A stretch of DNA of 64,000 nt from Larkinella sp049445795 (GCF_049445795.1 NZ_JBMSDT010000011.1:214344-278343); one strand, 5' to 3'. Shown: positions 1 to 9,552, numbered from the stretch's first letter. Numbers and translations are program-made. Notes: generated by a model from the letters alone, not told the origin.

Positions 1-177
1 GGATATGAATGAAAAGGGGCGGAATGCGTCGTTTCATGGGCTCTAATTCCCGGTAAACTACAAAACGCGCGCTTGCCGTGAAAAGGATTGCGGTAGAAAA
101 GGGAAATGTATCGACGTAATTGGAAATGAGCCGCTAAAATAGCTATTTCAGGCTGTAACTACCTAGCCCTTACGACA

Positions 178-1920
178 ATGCCTCCCTCTATTCCGCCTAC
201 TTTTCACCTGGGCCTGTGCATGGCCGGGGCCATTTCGGCCGGTGCCTACACCGCCGGTGTCATGGATTACCTGCTCGAAGCCCTCGACCGCTGGGAACAG
301 GCCCGTTTGTCGGGCAAACCGGGCGTGCCGGGCCACCGCGTGATGATCGATCTGATGACCGGGTCTTCGGCCGGAGGAATGACCGCGCCCATCACGCTGG
401 CCACGTTGCTCGACCGGGAAACCGAACACATCTCGGATGCTACGTACCGCTATTTCACGGGTAAAAACCGGCTTTACGAAGCCTGGGTAAACCTGACTGC
501 CGATGAAATGCTGCCCACGCTGCTCGGCACCGGGGATTTGACAAAACACGGTCCGGCCTCGGTCCTGAACTCGGATTTTATCGACGACATCGCCGATGCC
601 ATCATGCGGGTGCCCCGGCAGCGCAAGCTCACTGACATCCCCTACATCGCACCGGATCTGGAAATCTGTCTGTCGCTCAGCAACCTGACCGGCATCCGCG
701 ACGACCTGCGGTTTGCCAACGACAGCGACCGCGAACCGACGCCGAACAAAGCGGTGCAGGAGCGAGGACGCCGGGAAGTCAACGACCGGTTTCTGACCAT
801 CAACCACCGTGATTTCGGGCATTTTATTTACGGTAACGAATACCAGAACGACGGCCGGATTCCGTTCACGCTGGCTCCCAACGACCCAAACCGCTTGCTG
901 TTGGCCGAATGTACGAAGGCCACGGGCGCTTTTCCGATCGGCCTGCGCTGGCGGAAAGTAAAACGCAAAGGGATGTATCTGAACCAGAGTCCGTTGATTA
1001 ACCCGTATGCCACTGAGGCCGCCTTCCGGCATGTGACCGTTACGAAACCGCTTTTCAACGATGACTTTGATTATGAGTCGGTGAATGTCGATGGCGGCAT
1101 GCTCAACAACGAGCCTTTTGAGATTGCTAACCGTTTACTCTGCCTGCGACACGGGGCCAGTGCCATCAACAACGATCCGAACCTGACGGCGGGGAGTGTG
1201 TTGATGATCGACCCGTTTCCGAGCGTCGACGACGGAAAACCGTTTCTGCCCAAAGGTAAAATTGCCCTGCTGGACGTAATCGGGCAGTTGTATTCGACCA
1301 TGCGGACGCAACTCCTTTTCAAACAGGACGAGGTGGCCGATGCCGTGAGCCTGACGAAATTCAGCCGGTTTTTGATGGCGCCTACCCGAAAAAGCCGGGG
1401 CGGTCGGGAGTACATTGGATCGCAGGCCATTGCCTGCGGGTCGCTCGATGGATTTGGTGGGTTTATCGCACGGGATTTCCGAACACACGATTTTCAGTTG
1501 GGACGCCGGAATTGCCAGCGGTTTTTGCAGCGGTATTTCTGTGTGCCGTACGAAACGACGAACCCGATTTTTTTGCAGGGATACGCCGACCCGGTGGCCC
1601 GGAAGCGGTTTACGGTTCGGCGCGAAGATGGCTCGCTGCACCTGCCCATTTTGCCCGATATCAACCCGAAACGAATCGGTTTTCAGCCCCAGGTCAAACA
1701 GCCGGTGTTCCCAGTTTTTCACATCGATACCATCAGCCGGATGGTTTATCAGAATCAGGATGCGATCGAGGAGCGGGTTTCCGAGCTTCTGAAGGGCCAC
1801 GGAGCTCCGAAACTGTTGCGCATCGCAGCCGGTGTTTTCGAGCAGCGGCTGGCGCCGGTTGTCTGCGAATTGATTCTGGACCGATTGGCCGAGCATGGAC
1901 TCGTTTCCAATGAGAAGTAA
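178..1920 (+). CDS. Patatin-like phospholipase family protein
   Basis: A 580-residue patatin-fold acyl hydrolase that would cleave acyl ester bonds of lipids using a Ser-Asp dyad. The nucleophile elbow G-S-S-A-G is at residues 62-66 (Ser64), and the DGG motif carrying the catalytic Asp is at about residue 305 (N-V-D-G-G-M). The N-terminal oxyanion region is A-G-A-I-S-A-G-A-Y instead of the usual GGGxRG, which is typical of a long-patatin subfamily rather than a defect. No signal peptide or membrane segment is evident, so it is probably cytoplasmic. It stands alone: the next gene is convergent and nothing upstream lies on the same strand within the window. The family assignment is firm; the substrate is unknown. 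Confidence 0.88.
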   Translation: MPPSIPPTFHLGLCMAGAISAGAYTAGVMDYLLEALDRWEQARLSGKPGVPGHRVMIDLMTGSSAGGMTAPITLATLLDRETEHISDATYRYFTGKNRLYEAWVNLTADEMLPTLLGTGDLTKHGPASVLNSDFIDDIADAIMRVPRQRKLTDIPYIAPDLEICLSLSNLTGIRDDLRFANDSDREPTPNKAVQERGRREVNDRFLTINHRDFGHFIYGNEYQNDGRIPFTLAPNDPNRLLLAECTKATGAFPIGLRWRKVKRKGMYLNQSPLINPYATEAAFRHVTVTKPLFNDDFDYESVNVDGGMLNNEPFEIANRLLCLRHGASAINNDPNLTAGSVLMIDPFPSVDDGKPFLPKGKIALLDVIGQLYSTMRTQLLFKQDEVADAVSLTKFSRFLMAPTRKSRGGREYIGSQAIACGSLDGFGGFIARDFRTHDFQLGRRNCQRFLQRYFCVPYETTNPIFLQGYADPVARKRFTVRREDGSLHLPILPDINPKRIGFQPQVKQPVFPVFHIDTISRMVYQNQDAIEERVSELLKGHGAPKLLRIAAGVFEQRLAPVVCELILDRLAEHGLVSNEK

Positions 1921-1986
1921 ACAAACAGGTGCTGTCCGGACAAAAACCGCCTGAACAGCACCTCTTCCCGGGAAGAATCGACCGGT

Positions 1987-2865
1987 TTACTCCGTCAGAT
2001 TCTTCAAGTACGCAATGCTCTTGGGTACCTGCTGGCTCCAGATATTGCTCTCATCTTCAATGAAATAGTGTTTGATGCCGACCTTTTTGGCAGTTTTCAG
2101 CACCATCGGCATGTCGATCTGGCCGGTTCCCAGAATCACGTCGTTCTCCTGCGGGGTTCCGCCGGTCAAATCGCCTTTCACGCCTTTTTTGAGGTCTTTA
2201 AGGTGCATCAATTTCCAGCGACTGCCGTATTTGTTCAGGAGTTTAACTGGATCGGCACCTCCGTGCGTGGCCCACAGAATATCCATCTCGAACGAAACGT
2301 ACTCGGGATTGGTGTTTTTCACCATGTAATCGAACAGCGTACCGTCTTCGTAGGGCTGGAATTCAAAACCGTGGTTGTGGTAGCAGAACGTCAGGCCGTT
2401 TTCTTTCAGCACTTTCCCGGCGCGGTTAAAATCTTCAACGGCTTTCTTCGCGTTTTCGAGCGTAAAATTGCCGCGTTGGTGCGGAATCCAGGCACACATC
2501 ACGTACTGGGCCCCCAGTTCCTTCGCCTTCTGAACCACGTCCATCGGGTCTTTCACCAGTTGCTCGTAGCCCGCGCCCGTCGCCGGAATGCTGATGTTGC
2601 GGTCTTTCAGCATTTTCTTGAACTCGTCGGCAGTCACACCTTTCGGTACCCCGCCTTCCATTTCGGTAATGCCCAGCGATTGAATCGTATCCAATGTAGC
2701 TGCTACGTCCTTCGGGAAGCTATGGCGGTACGTATACGCCTGAATGCCAATCGGAAAGGTGTAAACTTTCTTGCCCTTCTGGGCAAAACCGGGGCTCAAT
2801 TCAAGCAGGAGCGGAGCCAGTAGCAGCAATACAAAACGGTTTTTTAGCATGGGTTTAGTCGTCAA
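1987..2865 (-). CDS. Secreted sugar phosphate isomerase/epimerase-like TIM barrel
   Basis: A 292-residue protein of the xylose-isomerase-like/AP-endonuclease-2 TIM-barrel superfamily (COG1082). A hydrophobic signal segment ends at F-A-Q near residue 29, so export is likely; an ATG at 2850 would give a tighter signal peptide (M-L-K-N-R-F). Metal-ligand-like positions typical of the fold are visible: Y-H-N-H-G-F, F-E-M-D-I-L-W, M-H-L-K-D and F-I-E-D-E near the C terminus. Members isomerise or epimerise sugars or inositol derivatives; the substrate here cannot be told. The stop of the upstream DUF4965 gene is only 6 nt from this start, so the two are probably one transcript. Confidence 0.82.
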   Translation of the reverse strand: MTTKPMLKNRFVLLLLAPLLLELSPGFAQKGKKVYTFPIGIQAYTYRHSFPKDVAATLDTIQSLGITEMEGGVPKGVTADEFKKMLKDRNISIPATGAGYEQLVKDPMDVVQKAKELGAQYVMCAWIPHQRGNFTLENAKKAVEDFNRAGKVLKENGLTFCYHNHGFEFQPYEDGTLFDYMVKNTNPEYVSFEMDILWATHGGADPVKLLNKYGSRWKLMHLKDLKKGVKGDLTGGTPQENDVILGTGQIDMPMVLKTAKKVGIKHYFIEDESNIWSQQVPKSIAYLKNLTE

Positions 2866-2871
2866 CGTGAA

Positions 2872-5367
2872 TTAATGCAATTTGTCGTGCAGCAATTTAA
2901 TAAAATACCCACCGACTACCGAGCGGGCCTGAAAACCGACCTGCTTGCCATCGGTGGTTTCGTGCCAGTCGCTGAGCGGCACTCGGCTTGGCGTCTGGTC
3001 GGCAAACTTGTAAACCGGCGCGATCAACTGCTGAAAATCCTGCGGCTGGTCGGCAATGGTAGCGGTCCAAATGATCCAGTCTGATTTGGTGTAGGTCCGG
3101 CGGCTGTCGAGCGGCAGGCCAAACGGTTGCTGTTTAGTCAGGTAATACTGGATTTCTTTCTGCGCGACATCTTTCGGGAAAATGTTCAGATCGAGCAGTC
3201 TATCCCACACCAGGTTGTATTTCTGGCTCCAGCTTCCCTGCGGTCTGTCGAAGGTCAGGGCGTAGTGGTCGCCATCCTGCGCCATTTGGGTCCATTTCTG
3301 GGCCAAGTCGCGGGCCAATTGGAGGTGCTGCTCGCCCAGGTCGGTCTGGCCGAGTTGCTTCGCCAGGTAGCCGTACGACGCGATGCCCATGATGGCCTTG
3401 ATGCTCAGGTTGGCGTTGCGGGCCAGGTGACCGGCAAAATCGTCGGTGCAAAGCTGGTTGGCGGGATCAAAACCGTCTTTTTTGAGGTACTCCACCCAGG
3501 TCGTCAGCGTCGGCCAGTGCTGTTTAGCGTAGTTGGCATTCTTCTCCACGGCGGCAATGGCGGCCGTCAGAATCAGCATGTTCCCGCTTTCTTCCACCGG
3601 CATATCCTCACCGTAGGTCTGCCCGTTGGCGAGCGGATAGGTGCCGACGTCGTGGGCCGCAAACGGTTTGGTCCACTTTCCGCTTTCCGAATACTGAAAA
3701 ATCGGTTCGAGCATTCCTTTCAGCAAGGTCGGGTTGTACACCAGGAACTGCGGGGCCGAGGGGTAGGTCACGTCCACGGTACCGATGGAGCCGTTGCTGA
3801 AGTTTTCTTTCGAGAAAAACAGCACTTCGCCCTTCGGTCCGGCCACGGTTTTATGGGCCGCAATCGCTTGCCGGTACACCAACTGGCAGAGGTCGGCATA
3901 CGGTTTTCCACCCGATTTTTCGGCGTCGGCATAAAGCTGCTGATCAAACTGGCGGCATTTTTCCACTAAAGAAGAATAGTCTTTTTCGGCGGCTGCCAGC
4001 ATTTTTTCGGCCGTCATGCTTTCATCCCGTCGCCACCAACCCCGCAGGTTCTGCCCGAAATACTGCACGGAATAAATGTCGTCGTAGCCCAGAATCACAT
4101 GGGCGGTTTTGGGCGTTGGCCCGACTGAACCGAGCGACTGCGCAACTGCCAACGAACGCGCATCGGCCGCAGCCGGTTGCAGGGATTCATCGGCTACCTT
4201 GCCCTGACTCACAAAACTGCGGAACAGAGCCGCCGGTTGCCCGATGCCGGTTTGCGTGGTTGCCGCCGACGGAGCCGCCAGCAACGCGTATCCCCAGTCG
4301 ATCCGGACATCGTCGCCCTTGCGGCCCAGCACCTTCTGTTCGGTGGTGCCGATCGACAAAACCGTCAATCCGTCGGCCGACGACCGCTTGCCGACCACCT
4401 GCTGCATGGGCTGGTGAACGCTTAACAGGCCGGATGCCGCCGTATACACCTGCACGGTATGCGGTTTCCCGTCCATCGATTGGGCCGAATAGGTGATGTA
4501 TGAGGCCGGGCGGGTGGCTACATCCAGGTTGTCGAGCAGGAACGGGGTTGTAAACGTCACGGTCAGGGCGACCGGGCCAGCGGCAAACTGGTATTCGGTT
4601 TGGGTGGCTTTTACGCTGACACTTTTCTGTTCCGCCAGTGCGATGGACGCGCCCAGATTAACTTTCCGTTCGTCCGACAGCCCCACGTCGACGAAAGCAC
4701 CCCCTCGCGGGTTGAGGCACTTGACTGCCAGCACGTTACTACCTTTTTTGAGGGCGGCTTTGGCGGCCGGGGCAATCGGAAAGATTTTGTAATCACCGAC
4801 GTAGCTGGGTCCGCTGTCGTAGGCCTGGACGCCGTTGAGGTACACCACCACATCGTCGTCGTGGCTCATGTACAACACCAGATTCTCGAAATTCAGGTCA
4901 CTGAGGTTGACCGTCCGGCGGTACCAGACCTCCTTGGTTTTCCAGAGCGTAGCCGGTTTGACCGGGTTACTGGAAGCGCCGTCGCCGATGGGAGCCTGCC
5001 CGGTTTTCCAGTCCGCTGAGGGTTGGAATGCCGGTTTTTCCCAGCCCTCGGTCGGTTGCTGAAACGTGTAGGTCAGCGAATACGGGCCGGTTTGGGCCGT
5101 TGAAACGACGGTTTTGAGCGTGGTCAGGGTGCTGCCCATAAACCGGTACGTCCGGCCGTCGACCCGGATCAGGCCGTCGAGCGGGTGGTTTTTGCCGGTC
5201 CAGTGGCGGGTGGGCGATTCGTTGAGTTTGTCGCTGAATGCCCAGATGCTGGTGTAGGGGTCAATCGTCACGAGCGGATAGGCGGGTGGCCGTTGGGCCC
5301 AGACTGAAAAATGAGTGCCCAGGCTGAAAAAGAAAAGAAAAAGCAAAGAAACAGATCGCTGTCGCAT
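2872..5367 (-). CDS. DUF4965/DUF1793 glutaminase-A-like secreted protein
   Basis: An 831-residue protein related to fungal glutaminase GtaA (DUF4964-DUF5127-DUF4965-DUF1793 architecture). The N terminus after the signal peptide carries the family signature P-L-V-T-I-D-P-Y-T-S-I-W and W-T-G-K-N-H-P-L-D-G-L-I-R-V-D-G. A beta-sandwich insert with V-V-V-Y-L-N-G-V follows at about residues 85-200, and the C-terminal alpha/alpha-toroid part resembles glycoside hydrolases. I chose the ATG at 5367, which starts a clean signal peptide (M-R-Q-R-S-V-S-L-L-F ... V-W-A-Q); an upstream in-frame ATG at 5484 would add 39 unlikely residues that overlap the repeat element. Bacterial members are often found in polysaccharide loci, and real glutaminase activity is not assured. 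It forms a pair with the TIM-barrel gene just downstream. Confidence 0.82.
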   Translation of the reverse strand: MRQRSVSLLFLFFFSLGTHFSVWAQRPPAYPLVTIDPYTSIWAFSDKLNESPTRHWTGKNHPLDGLIRVDGRTYRFMGSTLTTLKTVVSTAQTGPYSLTYTFQQPTEGWEKPAFQPSADWKTGQAPIGDGASSNPVKPATLWKTKEVWYRRTVNLSDLNFENLVLYMSHDDDVVVYLNGVQAYDSGPSYVGDYKIFPIAPAAKAALKKGSNVLAVKCLNPRGGAFVDVGLSDERKVNLGASIALAEQKSVSVKATQTEYQFAAGPVALTVTFTTPFLLDNLDVATRPASYITYSAQSMDGKPHTVQVYTAASGLLSVHQPMQQVVGKRSSADGLTVLSIGTTEQKVLGRKGDDVRIDWGYALLAAPSAATTQTGIGQPAALFRSFVSQGKVADESLQPAAADARSLAVAQSLGSVGPTPKTAHVILGYDDIYSVQYFGQNLRGWWRRDESMTAEKMLAAAEKDYSSLVEKCRQFDQQLYADAEKSGGKPYADLCQLVYRQAIAAHKTVAGPKGEVLFFSKENFSNGSIGTVDVTYPSAPQFLVYNPTLLKGMLEPIFQYSESGKWTKPFAAHDVGTYPLANGQTYGEDMPVEESGNMLILTAAIAAVEKNANYAKQHWPTLTTWVEYLKKDGFDPANQLCTDDFAGHLARNANLSIKAIMGIASYGYLAKQLGQTDLGEQHLQLARDLAQKWTQMAQDGDHYALTFDRPQGSWSQKYNLVWDRLLDLNIFPKDVAQKEIQYYLTKQQPFGLPLDSRRTYTKSDWIIWTATIADQPQDFQQLIAPVYKFADQTPSRVPLSDWHETTDGKQVGFQARSVVGGYFIKLLHDKLH

Positions 5368-5480
5368 CAGAACAAGGTTGGTTACGTGCAATTTTGTCGG
5401 GAAAAGGGTCAACAAATCAAACGGCACGAATGTACAAAAAATCATGGGATGTGCCGACCTCCTCCTGCAAAACCGCCCCG

Positions 5481-5758
5481 CCAACCCCGCAGGGGTTGAC
5501 TATGGATAACCCCGGGTGCAACCCGGGGAGGAGGAGGTGGAGGGGTATAGGCACGACGACCTGCACCGGCTCCCCCGGCACGGTCATCGCCCTGGCTCCT
5601 CCCTCGTACTGACTCACCTCCTCGTACTAGCTCCTCTCCGGGGTGATCCTCACCTCGCTCTGGACTAGCTCCTGGCCGGGACTGGCTCCTCTCTGGGGTC
5701 ATCACCTCGCCCCGGGTTGCACCCGGGGTTATCCACGGTCAACCCCCTGCGGGGTTGG
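5481..5758. repeat. Large REP-like inverted-repeat doublet
   Basis: The arms 5481-5528 and 5710-5758 are inverted copies (about 46 of 49 positions), each containing the palindrome CCCCGGGTTGCACCCGGGG and a CAACCCCGCAGGGGTTG-type palindrome. The 181-bp GC-rich middle holds degenerate CTnGCTCCT-containing units. The element fills the gap between the DUF4965 gene start and the stop of the oxidase gene. It looks like a mobile REP cluster or MITE; no transposase is present in the window. It explains the GC-rich open frames seen here, which are not genes. Confidence 0.8.
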
Positions 5759-5762
5759 GGTG

Positions 5763-7109
5763 TTAGTGGCTAAAAATGTTGGTGGCGAGAAAGGCGTTGC
5801 GAAACTTGCCGTTGGGGTCGTATTCGGTCAGTAACTTTCGAAATTCGGGCAGTTTTTCATACCGTTGTTCGAGTTGGGCGGGCGGGATGGTAAACAGCTT
5901 TCCCCAGTGCGGGCGCACTCCGAACGGCGCCAATTCCTTCTCGATCAGCGGCAGCACCTTTCTGACGGCTTCCCACTCGGGCTTCCAGGTGAAGTGAATG
6001 GCTACGGAAGGCTGTTGGTAACACGGACTCATCCACAAATCATCGGCGTCGATGGTCCGGATTTCCGAAATCAGCAGGTGCGGGCTGATGCGGTCGCGCA
6101 GGCGCTCGACGGCCAGGATGGCGTCCACGGCGTTGCGATGCGGTACAAAGTACTCCGACTGTAACTCCTTGCCGCTGCTGGGCGTGAAACCCATCCGGAA
6201 ATGCGGCAACCGTTCGTACCAGGGGCCGGGAACGCCCATCTGCTCGGTGCAATGGATGGCGGACAGTTCGGCGATGGGGTGCAGGTTTTTGGTGGCTAGT
6301 TTGGCTCCGTAAAATTCCGGTTGGGCCGCAGCCGGTTTTCCCGCGCCGACGCGTTCTTTCAGCCATACCTCATTGATGCGTTTTTTTTGCCAGTCGGTAA
6401 ACAGGCTGACGCTGTAGGCGCTGGACTCGATGGCGTCAAAATGCAGTTTCAGTTGCTCCAGCGGCAGATTTTCGTACACATACTGACGCATTTGAAACGT
6501 CGGCTGAATGTCGAGCGTTACTTTTGTCACGACGCCCAAACCGCCCAGGTGAACCACGGCCGCCCGAAACTGCTCCCCGTCTTTCGCCCGCGACAGGGTC
6601 CGGACTTCGCCATTGGCCAGCACGATTTCCAGACCCGAAACCGCCGTGGCCAGGTTGCCGTTCTTCGTGCCCGACCCGTGGGTGGCGGTTGCGCAGGCCC
6701 CGGCTACGGAAATATGCGGCAGCGACGCCAGGTTATGCACGGCGAACCCTTTGCTGTCCAGGTAGGTAGCCAGCTCGCCGTACTTGATGTTGGCATCGAC
6801 GGTGACGGTTTTGGCTTGAGTATCCAGCGCCAACACCTTGTTCAGCTCGACGAGCGAGATGAACTGGTGCTGACTGTCGGCAATTCCGTTGAAACAGTGG
6901 CGCGTACCGAGTACTTTGAACTTGTCGTATTTTTTAACCAGTTGCGGAACCTGGGCCAGCGATTGGGCGGATGCGAGGTTGCCCGTGCTGTACCGGTAAT
7001 TGCCGGCCCAGTTGGTAAGTTGATCGTCAGTCATCCAGCGTGATAAGGGTGATAAAACCGGCGTTGCCAGCAAACTTGAAGATAGTTTCAGGAATGTGCG
7101 CTTTTTCAT
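5763..7109 (-). CDS. FAD-dependent oxidase of the ALO/alditol oxidase family
   Basis: A 448-residue FAD oxidoreductase with an FAD_binding_4 (PCMH) domain and a C-terminal D-arabinono-1,4-lactone oxidase (ALO) domain. Flavin-contact motifs are L-G-T-R-H-C-F near residue 67 and G-A-C-A-T-A-T-H-G-S-G near residue 140. The N terminus M-K-K-R-T-F-L-K-L resembles a Tat signal with KR in place of RR, so export of a folded flavoprotein is plausible. Relatives oxidise alditols (xylitol, sorbitol) or aldonolactones with O2. The stop lies 5 nt from the repeat doublet. It is oriented away from all neighbours, and the substrate is not deducible. Confidence 0.85.
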   Translation of the reverse strand: MKKRTFLKLSSSLLATPVLSPLSRWMTDDQLTNWAGNYRYSTGNLASAQSLAQVPQLVKKYDKFKVLGTRHCFNGIADSQHQFISLVELNKVLALDTQAKTVTVDANIKYGELATYLDSKGFAVHNLASLPHISVAGACATATHGSGTKNGNLATAVSGLEIVLANGEVRTLSRAKDGEQFRAAVVHLGGLGVVTKVTLDIQPTFQMRQYVYENLPLEQLKLHFDAIESSAYSVSLFTDWQKKRINEVWLKERVGAGKPAAAQPEFYGAKLATKNLHPIAELSAIHCTEQMGVPGPWYERLPHFRMGFTPSSGKELQSEYFVPHRNAVDAILAVERLRDRISPHLLISEIRTIDADDLWMSPCYQQPSVAIHFTWKPEWEAVRKVLPLIEKELAPFGVRPHWGKLFTIPPAQLEQRYEKLPEFRKLLTEYDPNGKFRNAFLATNIFSH

Positions 7110-7319
7110 GGTACCGGAGTTTAGGAGGGTTGAGTTGCGCCGGTTTCAGCCAGCGACCCATTTCCATAAGGCAGAAAATCGCCTTTCATACTGTCGGCCG
7201 ATACCGTTCGCTAAGTTCTGTATAAAGTTGGCGGGGAAAAAGCATTTGGCGCTATACTGGCAGTAAAATTGTCCCTGACTCGGGTACAAAACCGCGTCAT
7301 CAAAAACCGCAAAACCGTT

Positions 7320-7502
7320 ATGAAGCTGATTCTGGAAACGAACCAAAAGGAAGTCGATACCGTCAAACTGGCCCTGACAAAATTTATCAACGAAGCGAAA
7401 AACCAGCCCGCAACGCTCCAGAAATGGGGGTTGAACCAGGTGGACCTGGCCCGCATCGAGCGGTTTCGGGATACCCTGAATGTGGCCCCGCTGACCGAAT
7501 AA
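7320..7502 (+). CDS. Small hypothetical protein
   Basis: A 60-residue protein starting M-K-L-I-L-E-T-N-Q and ending A-P-L-T-E; an in-frame start at 7269 would add 17 residues. It is charged and probably helical, with no membrane segment or motif I recognise. It ends 34 nt before the convergent MFS stop. Balanced codon use like its neighbours and a compact start make it a plausible gene, but there is no family evidence. Confidence 0.5.
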   Translation: MKLILETNQKEVDTVKLALTKFINEAKNQPATLQKWGLNQVDLARIERFRDTLNVAPLTE

Positions 7503-7536
7503 CCGGACGGAGCCACCGGTTTCAGAAAGTTGATGA

Positions 7537-8928
7537 TCAGGCGAGACTATCCTCCAGCAGTGGGGCAGGTTTGGAATGTTTTTTAGACCTCGACGCCAAC
7601 AGCCAGATGATGCCCAGCACGGCGTACGATGTCAGCACCAGTGTGGGAAGTTCATACCGGTTTTCGCCCGAAGAAGCACTGATGAAGATGGCCAAAACCG
7701 ATAGGCCCAGCCCCGCGCCGAAGAAATAACAGGTGTTGGTGATGCCGGAAGCTAGACCGTGGTGGTCGCGGGGAACATCCTGGACGGCAATCCCCATCAG
7801 GCTCGTAAAGCAGATCAACATCCCGCTGCCCGTCACACAGGCCGCCGAGAGTAACAACAGGAAAAGTTGGCTTCCCCCCTGAACGGAGCCAAACAACAAC
7901 AACCCGCCGGTCGTCATCAGCGACATCCCCAGAATAGCGACCCCCCGACTGCTCAGGGTTCTGAACAGGTACGGCAGCAAGGTTTTGGAAAGAAAAATCG
8001 ACGCAAAACTGAACGGGAATAGAAACAGACCGGCTTCGGCGGCCGTGTAGTGCATACTCTTTTGGGCAATCAGCGACACCAGAAACAGATAACCGGAAAA
8101 GAACGCCCCCAGCAGCAGCACAACGCCGTTGCCGGTGCGGGTATTCGGACCTCGCAGTACACTAAAATCAATCAGCGGTTCAGGCTGGTGGCGCAGCCGG
8201 GCGCAAAACCACAGCCCGCCCGCTACCAATGCGCCGACCAACCCGAGCGTTCGGCCCGGATGGTCTTTAAGGTGGACCAATTCGTGAACCAGGTAGGTGA
8301 GAATCCCAATCAAAACCGTGATTAATAAACCCGACAAAATATCCGGGAAGGCTTTCGGCTGGGCGGTTTTTTCATCGGTAACATGAAGGTACGCCATGCT
8401 GATTGTCAGCAGCAAAATGGGTACGTTAATGAAGAAAACCCATTGCCAGCCCAGGTAGGTGGCGATCAGCCCGCCCACCGACAAACCGCTGCCGGAGCCC
8501 ACGGCGGCAAAGGAACTGAAGATCGCCAGGGCCTTGCTCCGTTCGGTGGCATCGGTGAAGGCGTTGGAGATAATGGAAAAAGCCGAGGGCATCACCAGCG
8601 CAGCCGCGATGCCCTGCACCACCCGAAAAAACGCCAGTGCCGCGAAAGACGTGGCAAAACCGGCGCCCAGCGACGTGACCAGAAACAGCAGCGAACCGAC
8701 CAGGAAAATGGGTCGTCGGCCGAAAGTGTCGGTCAGTTTGCCGCCCACAATGAGCAAACCGCCGTAGGAGAGCAGGTACAACGTTTGAAGCCATTGCACG
8801 TCGGCATCATTCAGAGCAATCTCCTTCTGAATCAGCGGCATCGCCAGGTTGATGATGGCAATGTCGAGGGCTTCGACAAACACCCCCAACGAGGCTGTGA
8901 TGAGTAAGATGTTTTTCCGGGTGATCAT
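7537..8928 (-). CDS. MFS drug/solute transporter, DHA2 (14-TM) family
   Basis: A 463-residue inner-membrane protein of the EmrB/QacA type. The family signature L-D-I-A-I-I-N-L-A-M-P occurs in TM1, followed by W-L-Q-T-L-Y-L-L-S-Y and the TM2-3 loop G-K-L-T-D-T-F-G-R-R. About 14 hydrophobic segments are present. The ATG at 8928 (M-I-T-R-K-N) is preferred over one 9 codons upstream because it begins just before TM1. It is divergently transcribed from an Lrp/AsnC regulator with a 129-bp shared control region, suggesting that the regulator governs export of an amino acid or drug. Substrate unknown. Confidence 0.85.
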   Translation of the reverse strand: MITRKNILLITASLGVFVEALDIAIINLAMPLIQKEIALNDADVQWLQTLYLLSYGGLLIVGGKLTDTFGRRPIFLVGSLLFLVTSLGAGFATSFAALAFFRVVQGIAAALVMPSAFSIISNAFTDATERSKALAIFSSFAAVGSGSGLSVGGLIATYLGWQWVFFINVPILLLTISMAYLHVTDEKTAQPKAFPDILSGLLITVLIGILTYLVHELVHLKDHPGRTLGLVGALVAGGLWFCARLRHQPEPLIDFSVLRGPNTRTGNGVVLLLGAFFSGYLFLVSLIAQKSMHYTAAEAGLFLFPFSFASIFLSKTLLPYLFRTLSSRGVAILGMSLMTTGGLLLFGSVQGGSQLFLLLLSAACVTGSGMLICFTSLMGIAVQDVPRDHHGLASGITNTCYFFGAGLGLSVLAIFISASSGENRYELPTLVLTSYAVLGIIWLLASRSKKHSKPAPLLEDSLA

Positions 8929-8952
8929 TAGTACGTTGCTATTTGTTCTGTG

Positions 8953-8960
8953 CAAAATTA
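8953..8960 (-). promoter_or_regulatory. Candidate -7 element for the DHA2 transporter
   Basis: On the minus strand this reads TAATTTTG, matching the Bacteroidota -7 consensus TAnnTTTG. It would place the transcript start a few bases before the ATG at 8928. No good -33 TTTG is seen at the usual distance. Confidence 0.4.
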
Positions 8961-8992
8961 GTTTTGTCGTTCACTGGAAACTAGAAAGAGTG

Positions 8993-9000
8993 TATGTTTG
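8993..9000 (+). promoter_or_regulatory. Candidate -7 element for the Lrp-type gene
   Basis: TATGTTTG on the plus strand matches TAnnTTTG, 58 nt before the regulator ATG. A TTTG at 8963-8966 is farther away than the usual spacing, so only the -7 half is supported. Confidence 0.4.
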
Positions 9001-9057
9001 GAACAAATGCATAAATTGATGTCTACTTGCAGAACAAGTCAATTTTTTTGAGGAATT

Positions 9058-9552
9058 ATGGAGCCGAAAACAGAACAAGCACGGAGCCTGACGGTAGAAC
9101 TGGATCAAAAGGATTACGAGATCCTGCGGTTGTTGCAGGACAATGCCAAGCTGACCGTCCGGGAAATTGCATCGAAAGTACACCTGAGCGCCACGCCGGT
9201 GCACGAGCGGATCAAGCGGATGGAGCAGCAGGGCGTCATCCGGCAGTACGCGGCTTTGCTTGATAACCGGAAAGTGGGGAGGGGGCTGATGGTGATTTGC
9301 CAGGTTTCGCTGAAAGAACACGACCGGAAAACCGCCCAGGCGTTTATCGACGGCGTGAGCGGTTTTCAGGAAGTGGTGGAATGTTACAACATCTCCGGGG
9401 ATTTCGATTTTATGCTCAAAATTGTGGTCGACGACATGGACAGTTACCATCATTTCATGGTCAACCACCTCAATGAAATCAAAGGCATCGGCCAAACCAA
9501 AAGCATCTTTGTGATGGCGGTGCTCAAGGAGGTGCATCACCGGGTGTTCTGA
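9058..9552 (+). CDS. Lrp/AsnC family transcriptional regulator
   Basis: A 164-residue feast/famine regulator of standard length. An N-terminal winged HTH (D-Y-E-I-L-R-L-L-Q-D-N-A-K at about residues 21-33, then L-S-A-T-P-V-H-E-R-I-K-R-M-E) is followed by a C-terminal RAM effector domain with E-C-Y-N-I-S-G-D-F-D-F near residue 120. These proteins usually bind an amino acid and control amino-acid metabolism or export. It is divergent from the DHA2 transporter and probably controls it and itself through the 8929-9057 region. Confidence 0.92.
   Translation: MEPKTEQARSLTVELDQKDYEILRLLQDNAKLTVREIASKVHLSATPVHERIKRMEQQGVIRQYAALLDNRKVGRGLMVICQVSLKEHDRKTAQAFIDGVSGFQEVVECYNISGDFDFMLKIVVDDMDSYHHFMVNHLNEIKGIGQTKSIFVMAVLKEVHHRVF

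Noticed and set aside
163..1032. Long antisense frames opposite the patatin, SusC, adenine deaminase and other genes
   Set aside because: The organism's GC-rich third positions leave the reverse strand open; these translations are arginine/glycine/valine-rich with no domain, while the sense strand carries clear motifs.
5442..5705. GC-rich open frames on both strands over the 5.5-5.7 kb gap
   Set aside because: They are products of the inverted-repeat doublet; the predicted peptides are low-complexity G/R/P strings and overlap the repeat arms.
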